NCBI GenBank assembly: GCA_949318235.1 | Contig: OX439129.1 | Span: 992,001 to 1,056,000 of the forward strand | Length of the DNA stretch: 64,000 bases | Direction: 5' to 3' | Origin: Ecdyonurus torrentis | Taxonomy: Eukaryota > Arthropoda > Insecta > Ephemeroptera > Heptageniidae | In this document: piece after piece, positions 50,930 through 62,840 of the stretch | Position numbering within the stretch: position 1 is the first letter of the stretch | Layout of the letters: every line of letters begins with the position of its first letter | Position numbers and translations under genes: made by a program | The notes under the pieces: model-generated | Told to the model about the DNA's origin: nothing | Seen by the model: the letters and a program-made list of their open reading frames with translations, nothing else | The model's database searches: none

Positions 50930-53900
50930 TCATTGCAAACTTTCGCAGTTATTGAGAATCTCAGTGCTTTCTCAACGTAGTTTTCAGACTAAGAATACGA
51001 TTTTTGATGATATCTTTGAAATTAATAAAGCTACAGGCATGCGGTTTGAACTGAAATGTAGGACTAACAGACTTGCAAACAAAAGGTTATTACACCTTAA
51101 TCGCTCGAATGCATACTTTCGCAGTTATAGAAAACCTCAGTGCTTTCTCGTCGTACTTTTCAGACTGTGAATACGATTTTTGATGATATCTCTGAAACTA
51201 GTAAAGCTACAGCCTTGCGGTTTGAACTTAAATGTAGCACTAACAGACTTGCAAAGAAAAGGTTATTACACCTTAATCGCTCCAATGCAAACTTTCGCAG
51301 TTATAGAGAATCTCAGTGCTTTCTCATCGTACTTTTCAGACTGTGATTACGATTGTTGATGATAAATCTGAAGCTAATAAAGCTACAGGCTTGCGATTTG
51401 AACTAATATGTAGGACTAACAGACTTGCAAAGAAAAGGTTATTAAACCTTATTCGCTCCAATGCAAACTTTAGCAGTTATAGAGAATCTCAGTGCTTTCT
51501 CATCGTACTTTTTTTACTGTGAATACGATTTTTGATTATATCTCCGAAGCTAATAAAGCTACAGGCTTGCAGTTTGAACTAAAATGTAGGACTAACAGAC
51601 TTGCAAAGAAAAGGTTATTAAACCTTAATCGCTTCAATGCAAACGTTCGCAGTTATAAAGAATCTTAGTGCTTTCTCAACGGAGTTTTCAGACTAAGAAT
51701 ACGATTTTTGATGATATCTTTGAAACTAATAAAGCTACAGGCATGCGGTTTGAACTAAAATATAGGACTAACAGACTTTCCAAGAAAAGGTTATTACACC
51801 TTAATCGCTTCAATGCAAACGTTCACAGTTATAGAGAATCTCAGTGCTTTCTCAATGTAGTTTTCAGACTAAGAATACGATTTTTGATGATATCTCCGAA
51901 ACTAATAAAGCTACAGGCTTGCGGTTTGAACTAAAATGTAGGACTAACAGACTTGCAAAGAAAAGGTTATTACACCTTAATCGCTCCAATGCAAGCTTTC
52001 GCAGATATAGAATATCTCAGTGCTTTCTCGTCGTACTTTTTAGACTACAATTTAAGATTTTTGATGATTTCTCCGAAACTAATAAAGCTACAGGCTTGCG
52101 GTTTAAACTAAAATGTAGGACTAACAGACTGGCAAAGAAAAGGTAATAACACTTTATTCGCTCCAATGCAAACTTTCGCAGTTATAGAAAACCTCAGTGC
52201 TTTCTCGTCGTACTTTTCAGACTGTGAATACGATTATTGATGATATCTCCGACACTATTAAAGCTACAGGCTTGCGGTGTGAACTTAAATGTAGGAGTAA
52301 CTGACTTGCAAAGAAAAGGTTATTACATCTTAATCGCTACAATGCAAACTTTCGCAGTTATAGAGAATCTTAGTGCTTTCTCATCGTACTTTTTAGACTG
52401 CGAATAAGATTTTTGATGATATCTCTGAAACTAAAAAAGCTAAAGGTTTGCGGTTTGAAGTAAAATGTAGGACTAACAAACTTGCAAAGAAAAGGTTATT
52501 ACACCTTATTCGCTCCAATGCAAACTTTCGGAGTTATAGAGAATCTCAGTGCTTTCTCATCGTTCTTTTTTGACTGTGAATACGATTTTTGATATATCTC
52601 CGAAGCTAATAAAGCTACAGGCTTGCGGTTTGAACTAAAATTTAGGACTAACAGACTTGCAAAGAAAAGGTTATTACACCTTAATCGCTTCATTGCAAAC
52701 TTTCGCAGTTATTGAGAATCTCAGTGCTTTCTCAACGTAGTTTTCAGACTAAGAATACGATTTTTGATGATATCTTTGAAACTAATAAAGCTACAGGCAT
52801 GCGGTTTGAACTGAAATGTAGGACTAACAGACTTGCAAACAAAAGGTTATTACACCTTAATCGCTCGAATGCATACTTTCGCAGTTATAGAAAACCTCAG
52901 TGCTTTCTCGTCGTACTTTTCAGACTGTGAATACGATTTTTGATGATATCTCTGAAACTAGTAAAGCTACAGCCTTGCGGTTTGAACTTAAATGTAGCAC
53001 TAACAGACTTGCAAAGAAAAAGTTATTACACCTTAATCGCTCCAATGCAAACTTTCGCAGTTATAGAGAATCTCAGTGCTTCTCATCGTACTTTTCAGAC
53101 TGTGATTACGATTGTTGATGATAAATCTGAAGCTAATAAAGCTACAGGCTTGCGATTTGAACTAATATGTAGGACTAACAGACTTGCAAAGAAAAGGTTA
53201 TTACACCTTATTCGCTCCAATGCAAACTGTCGCAGTTATAGAGAATCTCAGTGCTTTCTCATCGTACTTTTTTTACTGTGAATACGATTTTTGATTATAT
53301 CTCCGAAGCTAATAAAGCTACAGGCTTACAGTTTGAACTAAAATGTAGGACTAACAGACTTGCAAAGAAAAGGTTATTAAACCTTAATCGCTTCAATGCA
53401 AACGTTCGCAGTTATAAAGAATCTTAGTGCTTTCTCAACGGAGTTTTCAGACTAAGAATACGATTTTTGATGATATCTTTGAAACTAATAAAGCTACAGG
53501 CATGCGGTTTGAACTAAAATATAGGACTAACAGACTTTCCAAGAAAAGGTTATTACACCTTAATCGCTTCAATGCAAACGTTCGCAGTTATAGAGAATCT
53601 CAGTGCTTTCTCAACGAAGTTTTCAGACTAAGAATACGATTTTTGATGATATCTCCGAAACTAATAAAGCTACAGGCTTGCGGTTTGAACTAAAATGTAG
53701 GACTAACAGACTTGCAAAGAAAAGGTTATTACACCTTAATCGCTCCAATGCAAACTTTCGCAGGTATAGAATATCTCAGTGCTTTCTCGTCGTACTTTTT
53801 AGACTACGATTAAGATTTTTGATGATTTCTCCGAAACTAATAAAGCTACAGGCTTGCGGTTTAAACTAAAATGTAGGACTAACAGACTGGCAAAGAAAAG

Positions 53901-54250
53901 GTAATAACACCTTATTCGCTCCAATGCAAACTTTCGCAGTTATAGAAAACCTCAGTGCTTTCTCGTCGTACTTTTCAGACTGTGAATACGATTATTGATG
54001 ATATCTCCGACACTATTAAAGCTACAGGCTTGCGGTGTGAACTTAAATGTAGGAGTAACTGACTTGCAAAGAAAAGGTTATTACATCTTAATCGCTACAA
54101 TGCAATTTTTCGCAGTTATAGAGAATCTCAGTGCTTTCTCATCGTACTTTTTAGACTGCAAATAAGATTTTTGATGATATCTCTGAAACTAAAAAAGCTA
54201 AAGGTTTGCGGTTTGAAGTAAAATGTAGGACTAACAAACTTGCAAAGAAA
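50930..54250. repeat. Tandem duplication of a 1760-bp (10-mer) unit
   Basis: Private variants recur 1759-1760 bp apart: 'acagactttccaagaaaagg' (about 51773 and 53532) and 'ctttttttactgtgaatacg' (about 51507 and 53266). The second copy lost one T in 'gtgcttctcatcg' near 53080, shifting the offset by 1. The copies diverge after about 52500 and 54260. Confidence 0.82.
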
Positions 54251-56149
54251 AGGTAATTCCACCTTAATCGCTCCAATGCATACTTTCGCAGTCATAGAGA
54301 ATCTCAGTGCTTTCTCATCGTACTTTTTAGACTGCGAATAAGATTTTTGATTATATCTCTGAAACTAATAAAGCTACAGGCTTGCGGTTTGAACTAAAAT
54401 GTAGGACTAACAGACTGGCAAAGAAAAGGTAAAAACACCTTATTCGCTCCAATGCAAACTTTCGCAGTTATAGAAAACCTCAGTGCTTTCTGATCGTACT
54501 TTGCAGACTGTGAATACGAATTTTGATGATATCTCCGAAACTAATAAAGCTACAGGCTTGCGGTTTGAACTATAATGTAGGACAAACAGACTTGCAAAGA
54601 AAAGGTTATTACACCTTTATCGCTCCAATGCAAACTTTCGCAGGTATAGAATATCTCAGTGCTTTCTCGTCGTACTTTTTAGACTACGAATAAGATTTTT
54701 GATGATTTCTCCGAAACTAATAAAGCTACAGGCATGCGGTTTGAACTAAAATGTAGGACTAACAGACTTGCAAAGAAAAGGTTATTACACCTGAATCGCT
54801 CCAATGCAAACTTTCGCAGTTATTAGAGAATCTCAGTGCTTTCTCGTCGTACTTTTCCGACTGTGAATACGATTATTGATGATATCTCCGACACTATTAA
54901 AGCTACAGGCTTGCGGTTTGAACTTAAATGTAGGACTAACAGACTTGCAAAGAAAAGGTTATAACACCTTAATCGCTACAATGCAAACTTTCGCAGTTAT
55001 AGAGAATCTTAATGCTTTCTCAACGTAGTTTTCAGACTAAGAATACAATTTTTAATTATTTCTTTGAAACTTAAAAAACTACAGGCTTACAGTTTTAACT
55101 TAAATGTAGGACTAACAGACTTGCAAAGAAAAGGTTATTACACCTTAATCGCTTCATTGCAAACTTTCGCAGTTATTGAGAATCTTAATGCTTTCTCAAC
55201 GTAGTTTTCAGACTAAGAATACGATTTTTGATGATATCTTTGAAACTTATAAAGCTACAGGCATGCGGTTTGAACTGAAATGTAGGACTAACAGACTTGC
55301 AAACAAAAGGTTATTACACCTTAATCGCTCGAATGCATACTTTCGCAGTTATAGAGAATCTCAGTGCTTTCTGATCGTACTTTGCAGACTGTGAATACGA
55401 ATTTTGATGATATATCCGAAACTAATAAAGCTACAGGCTTGCGGTTTGAACTATAATGTAGGACTAACAGACTTGCAAAGAAAAGGTTATTACACCTTTA
55501 TCGCTCCAATGCAAACTTTCGCAGGTATAGAATATCTCAGTGCTTTCTCGTCGTACTTTTTAGACTACGAATAAGATTTTTGATAATTTCTCCGAAACTA
55601 AGGAAGCTACAGGCTTGCAGTTTAAACTAAAATGTAGGACTAACAGACTTGCAAAGGAATGGTTATTACACCTGAATCGCTCCATTGCTAACTTTCGCTG
55701 TTATTAGAGAATCTCAGTGCTTTCTCATCGTACTTTTTAGACTGTGAATACGATTATTGATGATATCTCCGACACTATTAAAGCTACAGGCTTGCGGTGT
55801 GAACTTAAATGTAGGAGTAACTGACTTGCAAAGAAAAGGTTATTACATCTTAATCGCTACAATGCAAACTTTCGCAGTTATAGAGAATCTCAGTGCTTTC
55901 TCATTGTACTTTTTAGACTGCAAATATGATTTTTGATGATATCTCCGAAACTAATAAAGCTACAGGCTTGCAGTTTGAACTAAAATATAGTACTAACAGA
56001 CTTGCAAAGAAAAGGTTATTACACCTTAATCGTTTCATTGCAAACTTTCGCAGTTATTGAGAATCTCAGTGCTTTCTCAACGTAGTTTTCAGACTAAGAA
56101 TACAATTTTTAATTATATCTTTGAAACTTAAAAAACTACAGGCTTACAG

Positions 56150-59100
56150 TTTGAACTTAAATGTAGGACTAACAGACTTGCAAAGAAAAGATTATTACAC
56201 CTTAATCGCTACAATGCAAACTTTTGCACTTAAAGAGATACTCAGTGCTTTCTCATCGTACTTTTTAGACTGCGAATAAGATTTTTGATGATATCATCGA
56301 AATTAATAAAGCTACAAGCTTGCGGTTTGAACTAAAATGTAGGACTAACAGACTTGCAAAGAAAAGGTTATTACACCTTAATCGCTTCATTGCAAACTTT
56401 CGCAGTTATTGAGAATCTTAATGCTTTCTCAACGTAGTTTTCAGACTAAGAATACGATTTTTGATGATATCTTTGAAACTTATAAAGCTACAGGCATGCG
56501 GTTTGAACTGAAATGTAGGACTAACAGACTTGCAAACAAAAGGTTATTACACCTTAATCGCTCGAATGCATACTTTCGCAGTTATAGAAAACCTCAGTGC
56601 TTTCTCGTCGTACTTTTCAGACTGTGAATACGATTTTTGATGATATCTCTGAAACTAGTAAAGCTACAGCTTTGCGGTTTGAACTTAAATGTAGCACTAA
56701 CAGACTTGCAAAGAAAAGGTTATAACACCCTAATCGCTCCAATGCAAACTTTCGCAGTTATAGAGAATCTCAGTGCTTTCTCATCGTACTTTTCAGACTG
56801 TGAATACGATTATTGATGATATCTCCGACACTATTAAAGCTACAGGCTTGCGGTGTGAACTTAAATGTAGGAGTAACTGACTTGCAAAGAAAAGGTTATT
56901 ACATCTTAATCGCTACAATGCAAACTTTCGCAGTTATAGAGAATCTCAGTGCTTTCTCATCGTACTTTTTAGACTGCAAATAAGATTTTTGATTATATCT
57001 CTGAAACTAAAAAAGCTAAAGGTTTGCGGTTTGAAGTAAAATGTAGGACTAACAAACTTGCAAAGAAAAGGTTATTCCACCTTAATCGCTCCAATGCATA
57101 CTTTCGCAGTCATAGAGAATCTCAGTGCTTTCTCATCGTACTTTTTAGACTGCGAATAAGATTTTTGATTATATCTCTGAAACTAATAAAGCTACAGGCT
57201 TGCGGTTTGAACTAAAATGTAGGACTAACAGACTGGCAAAGAAAAGGTAAAAACACATTATTCGCTCCAATGCAAACTTTCGCAGTTATAGAAAACCTCA
57301 GTGCTTTCTCGTCGTACTTTTCAGACTGTGAATACGATTTTTGATGATATCTTTGAAACTAATAAAGCTACAGGCATGCGGTTTGAACTGAAATGTAGGA
57401 CTAACAGACTTGCAAAGAAAAGGTTATTACACCTTAATCGCTCCAATGCAAACTTTCGCAGTTATAGAAAACCTCAGTGCTTTCTCGTCGAACTTTTCCG
57501 ACTGTGAATACGATTATTGATGATATCTCCGAAACTAGTAAAGCTACAGGCTTGCGGTTTGAACTTAAATGTAGGACTAACAGACTTGCAAAGAAAAGGT
57601 TATAACACCTTAATCGCTACAATGCAAACTTTCGCAGTTATAGAGAATCTCAGTGCTTTCTCATAGTACTTTTTTGACTGCGAATAAGATTTTTGATAAT
57701 ATCTCCGAAACTAATAAAGCTACAGGCTTGCAGTTTGAACTTAAATGTAGTACTAACAGACTTGCAAAGAAAAGGTTATTACACTTTAATCGCTTCATTG
57801 CAAACTTTCGCAGTTATTGAGAATGTCAGTGCTTTCTCAACGTAGTTTTCAGACTAAGAATACAATTTTTGATGATATCTTTGAAACTTAAAAAACTACA
57901 GGCTTACAGTTTGAACTAAAATGTAGGACTAACAGACTTGCAAAGAAAAGATTATTACACCTTAATCGCTACAATGCAAACTTTTGCAGTTATAGAAAAC
58001 CTCAGTGCTTTCTCGTCGAACTTTTCCGACTGTGAATACGATTATTGATGATATCTCCGAAACTAGTAAAGCTACAGGCTTGCGGTTTGAACTTAAATGT
58101 AGGACTAACAGACTTGCAAAGAAAAGGTTATAACACCTTAATCGCTACAATGCAAACTTTCGCAGTTATAGAGAATCTCAGTGCTTTCTCATAGTACTTT
58201 TTTGACTGCGAATAAGATTTTTGATAATATCTCCGAAACTAATAAAGCTACAGGCTTGCAGTTTGAACTTAAATGTAGGACTAACAGACTTGCAAAGAAA
58301 AGATTATTACACCTTAATCGCTACAATGCAAACTTTTGCACTTAAAGAGATACTCAGTGCTTTCTCATCGTACTTTTTAGACTGCGAATAAGATTTTTGA
58401 TGATATCATCGAAATTAATAAAGCTACAAGCTTGCGGTTTGAACTAAAATGTAGGACTAACAGACTTGCAAAGAAAAGGTTATTACACCTTAATCGCTTC
58501 ATTGCAAACTTTCGCAGTTATTGAGAATCTTAATGCTTTCTCAACGTAGTTTTCAGACTAAGAATACGATTTTTGATGATATCTTTGAAACTTATAAAGC
58601 TACAGGCATGCGGTTTGAACTGAAATGTAGGACTAACAGACTTGCAAACAAAAGGTTATTACACCTTAATCGCTCGAATGCATACTTTCGCAGTTATAGA
58701 AAACCTCAGTGCTTTCTCGTCGTACTTTTCAGACTGTGAATACGATTTTTGATGATATCTCTGAAACTAGTAAAGCTACAGCTTTGCGGTTTGAACTTAA
58801 ATGTAGCACTAACAGACTTGCAAAGAAAAGGTTATTACACCCTAATCGCTCCAATGCAAACTTTCGCAGTTATAGAGAATCTCAGTGCTTTCTCATCGTA
58901 CTTTTCAGACTGTGAATACGATTATTGATGATATCTCCGACACTATTAAAGCTACAGGCTTGCAGTGTGAACTTAAATGTAGGAGTAACTGACTTGCAAA
59001 GAAAAGGTTATTACATCTTAATCGCTACAATGCAAACTTTCGCAGTTATAGAGAATCTCAGTGCTTTCTCATCGTACTTTTTAGACTGCAAATAAGATTT

Positions 59101-59637
59101 TTGATTATATCTCTAAAACTAAAAAAGCTAAAGGTTTGCGGTTTGAAGTAAAATGTAGGACTAACAAACTTGCAAAGAAAAGGTTATTCCACCTTAATCG
59201 CTCCAATGCATACTTTCGCAGTCATAGAGAATCTCAGTGCTTTCTCATCGTACTTTTTAGACTGCGAATAAGATTTTTGATTATATCTCTGAAACTAATA
59301 AAGCTACAGGCTTGCGGTTTGAACTAAAATGTAGGACTAACAGACTGGCAAAGAAAAGGTAAAAACACATTATTCGCTCCAATGCAAACTTTCGCAGTTA
59401 TAGAAAACCTCAGTGCTTTCTCGTCGTACTTTTCAGACTGTGAATACGATTTTTGATGATATCTTTGAAACTAATAAAGCTACAGGCATGCGGTTTGAAC
59501 TGAAATGTAGGACTAACAGACTTGCAAAGAAAAGGTTATTACACCTTAATCGCTCCAATGCAAACTTTCGCAGTTATAGAAAACCTCAGTGCTTTCTCGT
59601 CGAACTTTTCCGACTGTGAATACGATTATTGATGATA
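56150..59637. repeat. Duplication of a segment at 2112 bp (12-mer) offset
   Basis: About 56150-57525 matches about 58262-59637 at an offset of exactly 2112 bp. Shared private variants are 'cttaaagagatactcagtgc', 'gtcatagagaatctcag', 'gtaaaaacacattattcg' and 'gtcgaacttttccgactg'. Inside the first copy, the 'gtcgaacttttccgactg' monomer is itself repeated 528 bp (three monomers) later near 58016, so two nested events are visible. Confidence 0.82.
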
Positions 59638-62600
59638 TCTCCGAAACTAATAAAGCTACAGGCTTGCAGTTTGAACTTAAATGTAGTACTAACAGACTTG
59701 CAAAGAAAAGGTTATTACACTTTAATCGCTTCATTGCAAACTTTCGCAGTTATTGAGAATGTCAGTGCTTTCTCAACGTAGTTTTCAGACTAAGAATACA
59801 ATTTTTGATGATATCTTTGAAACTTAAAAAACTACAGGCTTACAGTTTGAACTAAAATGTAGGACTAACAGACTTGCAAAGAAAAGATTATTACACCTTA
59901 ATCGCTACAATGCAAACTTTTGCACTTATAGAAAATCTCAGTGCTTTCTCATCGTACTTTTTAGACTGCGAATAAGATTTTTGATGATATCATCAAAATT
60001 AATAAAGCTACAAGCTTGCGGTTTGAACTAAAATTTAGGACTAACAGACTTGCAAAGAAAAGGTTATTACACCCTATTTGCTCCAATGCAAACTTTCGGA
60101 GTTATAGAGAGTCTCAGTGCTTTCTCATCGTTCTTTTTTGACTGTGAATACGATTTTTGATATATCTCCGAAGCTAATAAAGCTACAGGCTTGCGGTTTG
60201 AACTAAAATGTAGGACTAACAGACTTGCAAAGAAAAGGTTATTACACCCTAATCGCTTCATTGCAAACTTTCGCAGTTATTGAAAATCTCAGTGCTTTCT
60301 CAACGTAGTTTTCAGACTAAGAAAACGATTTTTGATGATATCTTTGAAATTAATAAAGCTACAGGCATGCGGTTTGAACTGAAATGTAGGACTAACAGAC
60401 TTGCAAACAAAAGGTTATTACACCTTAATCGCTCGAATGCATACTTTCGCAGTTATAGAAAACCCCAGTGCTTTCTCGTCGTACTTTTCAGACTGTGAAT
60501 ACGATTTTTAATGATATCTCTGAAACTAGTAAAGCTACAGGCTTGCGGTTTGAACTAATATGTAGGACTAACAGACTTGCAAAGAAAAGGTTATTACACC
60601 TTCTTTGCTCCATTGCAAACTGTCGCAGTTATAGAGAGTCTCAGTGCTTTCTCATCGTACTTTTTTGACTGTGAATACGATTTTTGATTATATCTCCGAA
60701 GCTAATAAAGCTACAGGCTTGCGTATTTGAACTAAAATGTAGGACTAACAGACTTGCAAAGAAAAGGTTATTACACCTTAATCGCTTCAATGCAAATGTT
60801 CGCAGTTATAAAGAATCTTAGTGCTTTCTCAACGGAGTTTTCAGACTAGGAGTACGATTTTTGATGATATCTTTGAAACTAATAAAGCTACAGGCATGCG
60901 GTTTGAATTAAAATATAGGACTAACAGACTTGCAAAGAAAAGGTTATTACACCTTCTTTGCTCCATTGCAAACTGTCGCAGTTATAAAGAGTCTCAGTGC
61001 TTTCTCATCGTACTTTTTTGACTGTGAATACGATTTTTGATGATATCTCTGAAACTAGTAAAGCTACAGCTTTGCGGTTTGAACTTAAATGTAGCACTAA
61101 CAGACTTGCAAAGAAAAGGTTATTACACCCTAATCGCTCCAATGCAAACTTTCGCAGTTATAGAGAATCTCAGTGCTTTCTCATCGTACTTTTCAGACTG
61201 TGAATACGATTATTGATGATATCTCCGACACTATTAAAGCTACAGGCTTGCGGTGTGAACTTAAATGTAGGAGTAACTGACTTGCAAAGAAAAGGTTATT
61301 ACACCTTAATCGCTCCAATGCAAACTTTCGCAGTTATAGAAAACCTCAGTGCTTTCTCGTCGTACTTTTCAGACTGTGAATACGATTTTTGATGATATCT
61401 CCGAAACTAGTAAAGCTACAGGCTTGTGGTTTGAACTTAAATGTAGGACTAACAGACTTGTAAAGAAAAGGTTATAACACCTTAATCGCTACAATGCAAA
61501 CTTTCGCAGTTATAGAGAATCTCAGTGCTTTCTGATCGTACTTTGCAGACTGTGAATACGAATTTTGATGATATCTCCGAAACTAATAAAGCTACAGGCT
61601 TGCGGTTTGAACTATAATGTAGGACTAACAGACTTGCAAAGAAAAGGTTATTACACCTTAATCGCTCCAATGCAAACTTTCGCAGGTATAGAATATCTCA
61701 GTGCTTTTTCGTCGTACTTTTTAGACTACGAATAAGATTTTTGATGATTTCTCCGAAACTAATGAAGCTACAGGCTTGCGGTTTAAACTAAAATGTAGGA
61801 CTAACAGACTTGCAAAGGAATGGTTATTACACCTGAAACCTGAATCGCTCCATTGCTAACTTTCGCAGTTATTAGAGAATCTCAGTGCTTTCTCATCGTA
61901 CTTTTTAGACTGTGAATACGATTATTGATGATATCTCCGACACTATTAAAGCTACAGGCTTGCGGTGTGAACTTAAATGTAGGAGTAACTGACTTGCAAA
62001 GAAAAGGTTATTACATCTTAATCGCTACAATGCAAACTTTCGCAGTTATAGAGAATCTCAGTGCTTTCTCATTGTACTTTTTAGACTGCAAATATGATTT
62101 TTGATGATATCTCCGAAAATAATAAAGCTACAGGCTTGCAGTTTGAACTAAAATATAGTACTAACAGACTTGCAAAGAAAAGGTTATTAGACCGTAATCA
62201 TTTCATTGCAAACTTTCGCAGTTATTGAGAATCTCAGTGCTTTCTCAACGTAGTTTTCAGACTAAGAATACAATTTTTAATTATATCTTTGAAACTTAAA
62301 AAACTACAGGCTTACAGTTTGAACTTAAATGTAGGACTAACAGACTTGCAAAGAAAAGATTATTACACCTTAATCGCTACAATGCAAACTTTTGCACTTA
62401 TAGAGATACTCAGTGCTTTCTCATCGTACTTTTTAGACTGCGAATAAGATTTTTGATGATATCATCGAAATTAATAAAGCTACAAGCTTGCGGTTTGAAC
62501 TAAATTGTAGGACTAACAGACTTGCAAAGAAAAGGTTATTACACCTTATTCGCTCCAATGCAAACTTTCGCAGTTATTGAGAATCTCAGTGCTTTCTCAA

Positions 62601-62840
62601 CGTAGTTTTCAGACTAAGAATACAATTTTTGATTATTTCTTTGAAACTTAAAAAACTACAGGCTTACAGTTTTAACTAAAATGTAGGACTAACAGACTTG
62701 CAAAGAAAAGGTTATTACACCTTAATCGCTTCATTGCAAACTTTCGCAGTTATTGAGAATCTTAATGCTTTCTCAACGTAGTTTTCAGACTAAGAATACG
62801 ATTTTTGATGATATCTTTGAAACTAATAAAGCTACAGGCA

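Larger units (their letters stand above)
48241..62840. repeat. Third satellite domain (7-, 10- and 12-mer periods)
   Basis: Characterised by monomers with 'gaaacttaaaaaactacagg', 'cttacagttt' and 'gagaatcttaatgctttctc', and by 'cttgcaaacaaaaggttatt'. The marker starting 'gagaatct...aatgctttctcaacg' occurs at 48840, 50072, 50952 (variant), 52712 (variant), 55176, 56409, 58521 and 60280. The intervals 1232, 880, 1760, 2464, 1233, 2112 and 1759 bp are all close to multiples of 176 (7, 5, 10, 14, 7, 12 and 10). The period changes along the domain, so it is not one fixed HOR. No gene is seen. Confidence 0.93.
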
